Below, piece by piece: positions 9,584 through 18,135 of a DNA stretch of 64,000 nucleotides. Source of the stretch: an uncultured Pelagibacteraceae bacterium (GTDB lineage: Bacteria > Pseudomonadota > Alphaproteobacteria > Pelagibacterales > Pelagibacteraceae); assembly GCA_902579215.1 (NCBI GenBank), contig CACHGH010000004.1:1-64000 (forward strand), written 5' to 3'. Each line of letters starts with the position of its first letter. The first letter of the stretch is position 1. The position numbers and the translations under genes were made by a program. The notes below the pieces were generated by a model. That model had not been told where the DNA came from, searched no databases, and worked only from the letters and a program-made list of their open reading frames with translations.

Positions 9584-10937
9584 CTCTTAAGGCCACAATG
9601 TTTAAACAAAGCGTTACTAAAAATAATGACATACCTAAAGCAAAAGCAGCTTGTGTTTTTGGGTCGCCAAAAGCTTGATCACCAATTAGAATAACTACAA
9701 TTTGAGCTGTAATTGTTGAAGTAGACTCTAATGGATTTAAAGTTAAATTAGCAGCTAAACCAGAGGCCATAACAACTATCATTGTTTCACCAATAGCTCT
9801 TGAAACACCAAGTAAAATAGATCCAACTATCCCCGGCAATGCTGCAGGAAAAATAACTCTCTTGATTGTTTCTGATTTAGTTGCTCCCATAGCATAACTT
9901 CCATCTCTTAAACTTTGAGGTACACTTGTAATTACATCGTCACTTAAACTTGAAATAAATGGTATGATCATAATGCCCATTACCCCTCCTGCTGCTAAAG
10001 CACTTTCAGCTGAAACTTCAAGACCCATAGAGGTTCCTAATTCTTTTAAAAATGGGCCAACAGTTAGGGCAGCAAAAAAACCATAAACAACTGTTGGTAT
10101 ACCAGCTAAAATTTCAATTAAAGGTTTTGCGTATTGTCTAACTTTATATGATGCATATTCAGCTAAATAAATTCCACTCATTAATCCAATTGGGATAGCA
10201 ACGCACATAGCAATAAATGCAATAAAAAATGTGCCTGCAAAAATAGGGACCGCTCCAAAAGTATCAGAATACATTGACGGATCTAAAGCCTCAGAAGAAT
10301 CTCTAACAAAAGCTTTTGCTGGATACCAGTGAGTTCCAAAGACAAAATCAAATAATGGAATTACTTTAAAAAAATCTATAGTTTGAAATATAAGTGAGAA
10401 AACTATTCCAACAGTAGTTAATATTGCGGCTAATGAAGCTGTAAATAAAACTGCGTTCAAAAATTTTTCAACTGGTTCTCTTGTTCTAGAATTAGATGAA
10501 ATTCTTTTATACGCATAAGCAACAGAGGCAATGATTGCAGACAATACTATAACAACTTTTGAACTTTGAGCTATTGATCGAAGACTTAAATATTTTTCAG
10601 CTGAAGCTTCAATAAAAGGTGTAATTTCTCCAGTGAATTGACCTCGAGACAATGCTTTTGTTTTTTCGTATATTAAATTTAATTCATCATCAAGATAACC
10701 TTGATTTGAATAATCACTTAAAACTAATAGTTTTACAATTGTGGGCTCAAAAATTGCCCATAAAGAAAAAATTATAAAGGCTGGTATTGCACACCAGATC
10801 GCAAGATAATAACCATAAAATTGAGGTAATGCAGTTAATCTTTTTTTGGTAGATTGAATTGTGTATGCTTTTTTACGTCCAAAATAATAACTTGTGAAAC
10901 CTAGAAGAACAATAAATGTAAACAATATTAAGTTCAA
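9552..10937 (-). CDS. pstC: Phosphate ABC transporter permease PstC
   Basis: Permease motif DGSYAMGATKSETIKRVIFPAALPGIVG; gene order. Confidence 0.93.
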   Translation of the reverse strand: MNLILFTFIVLLGFTSYYFGRKKAYTIQSTKKRLTALPQFYGYYLAIWCAIPAFIIFSLWAIFEPTIVKLLVLSDYSNQGYLDDELNLIYEKTKALSRGQFTGEITPFIEASAEKYLSLRSIAQSSKVVIVLSAIIASVAYAYKRISSNSRTREPVEKFLNAVLFTASLAAILTTVGIVFSLIFQTIDFFKVIPLFDFVFGTHWYPAKAFVRDSSEALDPSMYSDTFGAVPIFAGTFFIAFIAMCVAIPIGLMSGIYLAEYASYKVRQYAKPLIEILAGIPTVVYGFFAALTVGPFLKELGTSMGLEVSAESALAAGGVMGIMIIPFISSLSDDVITSVPQSLRDGSYAMGATKSETIKRVIFPAALPGIVGSILLGVSRAIGETMIVVMASGLAANLTLNPLESTSTITAQIVVILIGDQAFGDPKTQAAFALGMSLFLVTLCLNIVALRVVKKYREKYE

Positions 10938-10974
10938 AGAATCTCCTTTATTGAGGACTTTACTCTTATTTTAA

Positions 10975-11005
10975 AAAAAGGGGGTCTAAAAAGACCCCCT
11001 TTTTA
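10975..11005 (-). terminator. Intercistronic terminator/attenuator between pstS and pstC
   Basis: GGGGGTCT (10980-10987), AAAA loop, AGACCCCC (10992-10999), flanked by A/T tracts. Confidence 0.85.
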
Positions 11006-11028
11006 ATCATTTGTTAACTGAGGAATAA

Positions 11029-12060
11029 TTAATTACCCATAGCAACTAGTTTGGTAGCATTAGTTCTAGTTGTTTTATACAACTTAGAGTCTAATGGCAC
11101 TAAACCAATGTCTGCTAGGTAACCACCTTTTCCAATAGCTTTCTTTGTTGTGAATTCTTTCACAAACTCATGTAAGCCTGGAATTACTCCAACGTGAGCT
11201 TTTTTCACGTAGAAGAATAAAGGTCTAGCAACAGCATAACTGTAGTCTTGAATAGACTTCAATGATGGTTGTCCACCATCAATACTTGCTGCTTGTAATT
11301 TATCTTTTGCAGCTAAGAAATAACTGAAACCAAAGAAACCAAACATATCTTTATCTTGAGTTAACTTTTGGATGATTAAACTATCATTTTCTCCAACTTC
11401 AATAGCAGCACCATCTTCTCTGTAAAGTTTTTGAGGTTTTTTGTATTTTTTATTTCCAGCTTCAAAACCAGCTTTATAAAGAGCTTTAGCTTCTTTAGTC
11501 ATACCTTTTTTCATCACTAAAGAATTCCAAGCATCTCTAGTTCCTGATGTTCCTGGTGGGATCATCACTGAAATTTTTTGTTTTGGTAAACTAGAGTCAA
11601 TTTGGTCCCAAGTTTTATAAATATTTGGAACTAATTTACCATCAACAACTGTATGAGCAGCTAGTGCTAAATACAAATGTTCTTTAGTAAAGTTTACTGG
11701 TTTTGCATCTTTGCTGTAAGCTAATGTAATACCATCGTTACCAATTACGATCTCAACGATTTCATTTACACCATTTTTCTTACATAGAGCTTTTTCTTTA
11801 TCTTTCATAGCTCTTGATGCGTTTGTAATATCTGGATGTTGTTCACCTACACCAGCACAGAATAGTTTAGCTCCACCACCAGTACCAGTAGATTCGATTA
11901 CAGGAGTTTTAAATCCTGAACCACCAAATCTTTCAGCAACAACTGTTGCATAAGGGAATACCGTAGAAGAACCAACTATCTTAATTTGATCTCTTGCTTG
12001 AGCAACAGTTGCAATTGAAAGTGCAACTAAAGAAGCAATTACTATAGTTAGTTTTTTCAT
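11029..12060 (-). CDS. pstS: Phosphate-binding protein PstS
   Basis: Signal peptide, IKIVGSSTVFPYATVVAERF, GTSGTRDAWN. Confidence 0.95.
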   Translation of the reverse strand: MKKLTIVIASLVALSIATVAQARDQIKIVGSSTVFPYATVVAERFGGSGFKTPVIESTGTGGGAKLFCAGVGEQHPDITNASRAMKDKEKALCKKNGVNEIVEIVIGNDGITLAYSKDAKPVNFTKEHLYLALAAHTVVDGKLVPNIYKTWDQIDSSLPKQKISVMIPPGTSGTRDAWNSLVMKKGMTKEAKALYKAGFEAGNKKYKKPQKLYREDGAAIEVGENDSLIIQKLTQDKDMFGFFGFSYFLAAKDKLQAASIDGGQPSLKSIQDYSYAVARPLFFYVKKAHVGVIPGLHEFVKEFTTKKAIGKGGYLADIGLVPLDSKLYKTTRTNATKLVAMGN

Positions 12061-12129
12061 TATCTTTAATCCTTTCGTTATTTATTAATTAAAAGATGTG
12101 AGACTCCTATAAATTTATTGAATCTTTAA

Positions 12130-12158
12130 TATTACAAATTTGTTACACTTTTGTTAAA
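12130..12158 (-). promoter_or_regulatory. Predicted Pho box upstream of pstS
   Basis: Minus strand TTTAACA-AAAG-TGTAACA-AATT-TGTAATA, three units in 11-nt register, ~70 nt before the pstS ATG. Confidence 0.75.
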
Positions 12159-12169
12159 AAGGTAACTTT

Positions 12170-12778
12170 TTAGTTGTAATTTTTTGATATAATTATCTGA
12201 TCAGTATCAGCTTCTAGACCACCAATACATGAAACAGGGTTTACCTGTTCACTAAGAGCGAGTTCATTGCTTGGACGTAAAGTTATTTCTAGTTTTACTA
12301 AGTTTACTAATTCTTCTCTAATTTCTTCATCATATCTCCAGCTAGGCCATGAACTTGGGGTTGAAAATATAGAGGTTAAATAACTTGTAGCCATAGTATA
12401 TCTGTAATTACTCAAATTTTCATTCCTCAATAAAAAATTTCTTACAGAATTAAAAATATTCCTACATCTAAAAGAATCTGAAAAATAATTTTTCTTCTTG
12501 AGATTTTCATTCATAGGAACAGAAACAATTAAATCAATTGAATTTTTAGAATACGAGGTAACTACGTCTGTATAAAATTCAGCTTCAGTAACTTCTAAAT
12601 GATCTTTTATAGAAGGATATGAGGTTTTTAAATCTGCTTCTAATCTAAAAATTCCAATATCAAAAACTGTAAGTTGCTGATTTCTTAGTATGGTTGTGAT
12701 ATCTTTTGAAAAAGCACTTGTTATTAAAGAGCTTAAAAAAATAACATAAATCAAAATATTTTTAAATATTTTAACCAT
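12170..12778 (-). CDS. Secreted protein of unknown function between phoR and pstS
   Basis: 202 aa with N-terminal signal peptide; same strand as phoR and pstS; no family recognised. Confidence 0.8.
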   Translation of the reverse strand: MVKIFKNILIYVIFLSSLITSAFSKDITTILRNQQLTVFDIGIFRLEADLKTSYPSIKDHLEVTEAEFYTDVVTSYSKNSIDLIVSVPMNENLKKKNYFSDSFRCRNIFNSVRNFLLRNENLSNYRYTMATSYLTSIFSTPSSWPSWRYDEEIREELVNLVKLEITLRPSNELALSEQVNPVSCIGGLEADTDQIIISKNYN

Positions 12779-12868
12779 ATATAAAATTAATTAAAAGATT
12801 AACATTAATCAAGTAAAGAAATGTTAAAAAAACCTTCTAAAATTATTATAAAATAATACTTTTTAAAT

Positions 12869-14014
12869 CTAAGTTTTCGCTGGTAAATAAATTTGGATTT
12901 CAGTTCCTTTATTCTCTTCACTTAGAATCTCATAGTGTCCACGATGTTGAGTAATTATATGTTTAACAATAGCTAATCCTAAACCAGTTCCACCAACTTT
13001 ATTACTTTGTTCAAGATCTACTCTAAAAAATCTTTCTGTAATTCTAGAAATAAATCTTTGAGGAATGCCAACACCTTCGTCTTTAACACTGATCATAAAA
13101 TTTTTTTCTAACAATTTACCATCACTAATTTCACTTGATATAAAAATAGACTTATTTTCCATTGAATACTTAATTGCATTATCTAAAAGATTAGAAAAAA
13201 CAGTTTGTAATTTTTTTTTATCTCCAATAACAATTGTTGGATTTGCGAGAGATAAATTAATGTTTAATTTCTTTTTTTTTAAAATAATCTCAAAATTACT
13301 GATGATTGTTTTGAAAAGATCATTTATATCAACTAAAGTGCTTGGCCTTATATGTTCTTCTAATTCAATTCTTGTGAGTATTAAAAGATCATTAACTAAA
13401 TTTTCCATTCTATTTGATTGATCAGTGATTATTTTCATAAATTTTTTTTTAGCCTTTTCATCATCAGACGCTGGACCTTCAATAGTTTCTAAAGATCCTT
13501 TGATTGCCATTAAAGGTGTTCTTAATTCGTGACTTACATTGGCTACAAAATCAGTTTTAAATTTTTGTGCTTTTGTAATTTCAGTAAAATCTTTAAAAAA
13601 TAACACAACAGAATCTGGTTCAGTAAATAAATGAGTTGGGCCAGGGATGATATAAATCTTATAAAATTGATATGATGGCAAGTCTATTTCAACATCAATA
13701 TTTTTTGTTTTATTTTCAATTATAGCTTTTTCAATATTTTCTATTAATTCTGGTTTTCGAATTACAGAAGAAATGTTTTTATCAATTAAACTACTTCCAA
13801 ATCTTTTTAATGCACTTGGATTAGCATATTTAATTATATTAAATTTATTTAATGCAAAAAACTGATCCTCAAGCTCATCAATAATTACTCTTTTAGTTTT
13901 TTCTTCTCTTTTATTAATTATTGTGGCTGTATTTATTGGTTTGTTTTTTTTTTGATTAAGTAAATATAGAAGATAAATTATAACAACTATAAGTAGAATG
14001 ACGAAATATTCCAT
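12869..14014 (-). CDS. phoR: Phosphate regulon sensor histidine kinase PhoR
   Basis: FVANVSHELRTPLMAIKGSLE H-box, GTGLGLAIVKHI G-box, N-terminal TM and PAS-like region. Confidence 0.9.
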   Translation of the reverse strand: MEYFVILLIVVIIYLLYLLNQKKNKPINTATIINKREEKTKRVIIDELEDQFFALNKFNIIKYANPSALKRFGSSLIDKNISSVIRKPELIENIEKAIIENKTKNIDVEIDLPSYQFYKIYIIPGPTHLFTEPDSVVLFFKDFTEITKAQKFKTDFVANVSHELRTPLMAIKGSLETIEGPASDDEKAKKKFMKIITDQSNRMENLVNDLLILTRIELEEHIRPSTLVDINDLFKTIISNFEIILKKKKLNINLSLANPTIVIGDKKKLQTVFSNLLDNAIKYSMENKSIFISSEISDGKLLEKNFMISVKDEGVGIPQRFISRITERFFRVDLEQSNKVGGTGLGLAIVKHIITQHRGHYEILSEENKGTEIQIYLPAKT

Positions 14015-14078
14015 AAATTTAGATATGTTAATTTTGCATCATTAAACTTTTTAATGCAAACAAATTAAGAAAAATTAA

Positions 14079-15086
14079 CTAATGATTTGGTGAAATATTA
14101 TTAAAAAATATTTTTGCTGTTTCTTCCCAAGTGAATTTCTTTGCAAATTCAAGACAATCATTTCTGTCAACTTTTAAAGCTTTATGGGCTGAAACTTTAA
14201 GATCATTATCTAAACAATTTATTTTGGATCCTTCAAATATATCTTTAGGACCTGGAACAGGATACGCAGCAACAGGAGTACCACAATTTAAAGCCTCAGT
14301 AACTACAATTCCAAATGTATCTGTTTTACTAGGGAATACAAAAACATCAGAAGATGCAAAATATGATGCAAGTGCACCATTTGTTTTTTCTCCTAAAAAA
14401 ATATCTTTAGGGAATTCTTCTTTTAATTTTTTTAAATCGGGTCCTTTTCCTATTATTATTTTTGTACCTTCTAAATCACATTCTAAGAAAGCTCTTATGT
14501 TTTTTTCAACTGCAACTCTTCCAACATAAATCCAAATTGGTCTTTTGTGATGTAATTCAATTTTTTTAGGTTTCTTAAAGGCTCCGTGATTTCCCCCTCT
14601 GGTCCAAGTAATCATTTTATTATTATCTATACCTATATCGATTAATTCTTTTCTCATGGATTCTGTTGTTACTAAAATTCTCTCGGCCTTGTTATGAAAA
14701 TTTGCTAAGAATTTTTCAGCCCATTTTGCTGGTATAATAGGAAAGTAAAGTTTTAGATATTTATCAAATCTTGTATGGAAACTCGTAGTAAACTTTAGAT
14801 TATTTTTTAAACAATATCTTCTTGCCATCGTCCCTATAGGACCTTCGGTAGCAATATGTATTGCATCAGGTTTTATTTTCTTTATTAAACTACCAACTCT
14901 TGGCCATACATTTATAGACAACCTAATTTCGTTATATTTCGGCATCGGAAAAGTTAAAAATAAGTCTGGTGTAATATATTCTATAATATGACCTTGTTCT
15001 TTTAATACATTGCCTGTTTCATGTAAGGTTCTTACGACACCATTTACTTGTGGAAAATATGCATCTGTCGCTATTAAAATTTTCAT
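14079..15086 (-). CDS. GT4 glycosyltransferase, Agt-like (diacylglycerol glycosyltransferase candidate)
   Basis: DAYFPQVNGVVRTL..., FVFPSKTDTFGIVVTEAL; adjacent to PlcP-like gene. Confidence 0.8.
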   Translation of the reverse strand: MKILIATDAYFPQVNGVVRTLHETGNVLKEQGHIIEYITPDLFLTFPMPKYNEIRLSINVWPRVGSLIKKIKPDAIHIATEGPIGTMARRYCLKNNLKFTTSFHTRFDKYLKLYFPIIPAKWAEKFLANFHNKAERILVTTESMRKELIDIGIDNNKMITWTRGGNHGAFKKPKKIELHHKRPIWIYVGRVAVEKNIRAFLECDLEGTKIIIGKGPDLKKLKEEFPKDIFLGEKTNGALASYFASSDVFVFPSKTDTFGIVVTEALNCGTPVAAYPVPGPKDIFEGSKINCLDNDLKVSAHKALKVDRNDCLEFAKKFTWEETAKIFFNNISPNH

Positions 15087-15089
15087 TAA

Positions 15090-15902
15090 CTATGAAGCTT
15101 TTTTTAAGTCTTCAGTTTTAATTGGTTTAATTATTTCTTTAGCGTCTAAATATTGTTCTCTTATTTTGTCCCAATATAATATTTCAAAACTACCATCATA
15201 ATTTTCGGCTAATGCAGTGCAGGATTCAACCCAGTCTCCACAATTTAAATAATTGACCCCATTAAAATCTCTATCTTCAGCATGATGGATGTGGCCACAA
15301 ATAATTCCATCAAATTTTTTTCTTTTTGCATAATCTGAGACTGTTTTTTCATATTCACCAATATATTTGACTGCGTTTTTGACTTTATACTTTAAAAATT
15401 TTGCAAGAGACCAATATTCTTTTCCTCGCAACCTTCTAAAAAAGTTAATTATTACATTTAATTGTAACAATAAATTATAGGCTATTGATCCAAGTTTAGA
15501 TAACCATTTAGCATGTTTCATAACACCATCCCAAGCATCACCATGAACAACGACATATTTTTTTCCAGAATTTGTTTCATGAATAACTCTATTAACCATT
15601 TGGATGTCACCAAAATGCATTGGAATAAATTTTCTTAACATTTCGTCATGATTACCCATTATGTAGAAAACTTTAGTACCATGCCTTGCTTTTCTTAAAA
15701 TTTTTTGAATTACATCATTATGTTCTTGAGGCCAAAAAAAACTTTTTTGCATTTCCCAAATATCTATAATATCTCCTACAAGATAAAGATTTTCAGATCT
15801 TGAGTTTTTAAAAAACTCTAAAAGTTTATTTGCCTGACATCCCTTGGTACCTAAATGCACGTCAGAAATAAATATACTTTTGTATTTAAGTATATTAGGC
15901 AT
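15090..15902 (-). CDS. plcP: Metallophosphoesterase, LpxH/PlcP family (PlcP-like phospholipase candidate)
   Basis: ISDVHLGTKGCQ, GDIIDIWEMQ, MGNHDEMLRK, CGHIHHAEDR; a Pho box lies upstream; lpxI is elsewhere in the window. Confidence 0.75.
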   Translation of the reverse strand: MPNILKYKSIFISDVHLGTKGCQANKLLEFFKNSRSENLYLVGDIIDIWEMQKSFFWPQEHNDVIQKILRKARHGTKVFYIMGNHDEMLRKFIPMHFGDIQMVNRVIHETNSGKKYVVVHGDAWDGVMKHAKWLSKLGSIAYNLLLQLNVIINFFRRLRGKEYWSLAKFLKYKVKNAVKYIGEYEKTVSDYAKRKKFDGIICGHIHHAEDRDFNGVNYLNCGDWVESCTALAENYDGSFEILYWDKIREQYLDAKEIIKPIKTEDLKKAS

Positions 15903-15916
15903 TTAAAAAACTTTTT

Positions 15917-15934
15917 TTTAACACAACTGTAACA
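15917..15934 (+). promoter_or_regulatory. Predicted Pho box for the DAG-kinase-like gene
   Basis: TTTAACA-CAAC-TGTAACA, ~67 nt before ATG 16001. Confidence 0.65.
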
Positions 15935-15963
15935 CGAATCATGTAATTCTTATTTCATTTTAA

Positions 15964-15981
15964 TGTTACAAATTTGTTAAA
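15964..15981 (-). promoter_or_regulatory. Predicted Pho box for plcP-agt
   Basis: Minus strand TTTAACA-AATT-TGTAACA, ~62 nt before the plcP ATG; extended similarity to the pstS site. Confidence 0.7.
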
Positions 15982-16000
15982 AATTTTTTAAGGATTAATT

Positions 16001-16885
16001 ATGTTGTATTGTTTAATTTACAATTTGAACTCTTCTGCTGGAAGAAAATCAAAGTTCATAAATAAAGTTTTATCTAAATTAAAAAAAAACAATTCTGTAG
16101 ACTACTTTGAGACCAATACAATAAGTCAAGCTAAGAAAATTTTTAAAGATTTTAATCAAAAAAATTATGATCGACTAATAATAGCTGGTGGTGATGGTTC
16201 AGTTTCTTTTGCAATTAATGAATTAATTAAAAATAATTTTAATTTTAAAGACGATTTTGCCATAGGTTATATTCCTGCTGGCACTGCAAATTTGCTTCAA
16301 GCTGAATTATCAATGAATAAAAAAGTTGACGATATAGTCAATGTATTGATTTCTAACAATTATAAATCCTCTAATCTTGTAAAAATTAACGAGAATTATT
16401 TCTTTTTAATGGCTGGTATAGGGTGGGATGCAAAAATTGTTCATTCAATTAATTCAAAAATTAAAAAAATTCTTGGTAAAATTATTTTCGGCATTAAAGG
16501 TTTTCAATATTTCTTATTTATGAATAATAAAAAATTAAATGTAACTTTTGATGGGCAATTTTATCAAGCAGATTGGATATTATCTTCAAATACCAAATAT
16601 TACGCTGGACATCATAAAATAAATAAAACAAATATTTTTGAAGATAAATTAGTCACCTATATTTTTAAAGATTTGACTAGGGTCAGTTTATTATATTCTA
16701 TATTCTTAATAATTCTTAATGGTGATTTAAGTAAAAACAAAAATGTTATTACTACTTATTCAAAAAACATCACCATTGATGGAAATGATTTGATACCTGT
16801 TCAAATTGATGGAGATAATTTTGGTTCATATAAAAAAATTCATTTAAATCAATCAAATAAAAAAGTGAATTTTCTTATAAAATAA
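16001..16885 (+). CDS. Diacylglycerol/lipid kinase family protein (DagK/YegS-like)
   Basis: IIAGGDGSVSFAINELI, GYIPAGTANLLQAEL. Confidence 0.85.
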   Translation: MLYCLIYNLNSSAGRKSKFINKVLSKLKKNNSVDYFETNTISQAKKIFKDFNQKNYDRLIIAGGDGSVSFAINELIKNNFNFKDDFAIGYIPAGTANLLQAELSMNKKVDDIVNVLISNNYKSSNLVKINENYFFLMAGIGWDAKIVHSINSKIKKILGKIIFGIKGFQYFLFMNNKKLNVTFDGQFYQADWILSSNTKYYAGHHKINKTNIFEDKLVTYIFKDLTRVSLLYSIFLIILNGDLSKNKNVITTYSKNITIDGNDLIPVQIDGDNFGSYKKIHLNQSNKKVNFLIK

Positions 16886-16924
16886 TCATTTTATTCACCC
16901 ATAAACAGTCTTATTTTAAATCTT

Positions 16925-17263
16925 TTAAGAACTTACTTTTCCTAAATAGTTTACTAGTACCACACCTATAATTATTAAGATTATACCAATAGTTCCATAA
17001 ATATTAGGTAATTGATTATATTTTAAAATACCAAAGATTGTTACTGCAGTAATTGTTAATCCTCCATAAGTTGCATAAGTATAACCTACTGGAATTATAT
17101 TCATTGCTTTAGATAAGCAAAAAATACAAAGGACGATTGATATAATACAAAAAATTGTAGGAAAAATATTTGTAAATCCATTGGTGGTTTTTAAAAATCC
17201 ATTAGCTGAAATTCCAAGTATTATCGCTAGAAATAAATAAATATATCCAGATGTAGTATTCAT
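16925..17263 (-). CDS. Small multidrug resistance (SMR) family transporter
   Basis: 112 aa, four TM segments, GYTYATYGGLTITAV, GIILIIIGVVLVN. Confidence 0.75.
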   Translation of the reverse strand: MNTTSGYIYLFLAIILGISANGFLKTTNGFTNIFPTIFCIISIVLCIFCLSKAMNIIPVGYTYATYGGLTITAVTIFGILKYNQLPNIYGTIGIILIIIGVVLVNYLGKVSS

Positions 17264-17266
17264 ATT

Positions 17267-18130
17267 CTATTCACTATCCTCAACATAAATAAATTTCAAA
17301 CCAATTACATAGATAAAAATCACAGCATACATCAATAAACTGTATGTTGCTATTGGCACTAGATAAACAGGATCATTAAATATTAAGCCCGTTACAACAA
17401 TTGCTAAAGTTCCATTTTGTAATCCGGTTTCGATTAATATTGTTTTTTTGGCGGGTTTCTCAACTTTAAAAATACTACATAATAGGAGTGCCCCGGCTAA
17501 AACCATTACATTTAAAACAAATGTTACCATACCACTTGCTGAAAAGTATCCTAAAAGATTGTCATATTCTTGATAAATTGCCATAAACAAAAAAACTAAA
17601 AAAAGAATAAAAGATAAATTAATAAAAAATTTTTCAAATCTAGCTATTAAGTTTGGTAGCAAAATCTTTAAAATCATTCCTAGAACTACTGGCACTGTGG
17701 TTATTAAAAAGATTTGGATAATAATACTGCCAATTGAATATTCAAAAGGTAAAACTTGTCCAGTTACAATTGGATATGTAAATGAAAAAATTAGAGGAAC
17801 GGTAACAAAGCAAAGCAAGCTAATAACAGCAGTTAATGAGATGGATAGCGCGACATCACCTCCTGCAAACTTTGAAATTACATTTGTTGTAACACCACCT
17901 GGTGCAGCTGCTAGTAATATAAGCCCTACCTTTAATTCTACAGGTAAAGGGAAAATTAAAGCGATCGATATCGCTATTAAAGGAAAAATAATTACTTGAG
18001 ATAATGCTCCTACAAAGAAGTTTTTTGGCTGAGTGAGGATATTCTTAAAGTTATTAATTGAAAGACCCATTCCAAGTGAAAGCATTATAAATGCTAAAAT
18101 GATTGGTCCTGCAATTTTTACTAGTTCCAT
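17267..18130 (-). CDS. Bile acid:sodium symporter (BASS) family transporter
   Basis: LLAAAPGGVTTNVISKFAGGDVALSISLTAVIS, ETGLQNGTLA. Confidence 0.85.
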   Translation of the reverse strand: MELVKIAGPIILAFIMLSLGMGLSINNFKNILTQPKNFFVGALSQVIIFPLIAISIALIFPLPVELKVGLILLAAAPGGVTTNVISKFAGGDVALSISLTAVISLLCFVTVPLIFSFTYPIVTGQVLPFEYSIGSIIIQIFLITTVPVVLGMILKILLPNLIARFEKFFINLSFILFLVFLFMAIYQEYDNLLGYFSASGMVTFVLNVMVLAGALLLCSIFKVEKPAKKTILIETGLQNGTLAIVVTGLIFNDPVYLVPIATYSLLMYAVIFIYVIGLKFIYVEDSE

Positions 18131-18135
18131 AATGT

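Noticed and set aside
15964-15981. Reading this Pho box on the plus strand as serving the DAG-kinase-like gene
   Set aside because: It is quasi-palindromic, but only ~20 nt from that start codon, leaving no room for a normal -10 and leader. The plus-strand site at 15917-15934 fits better.
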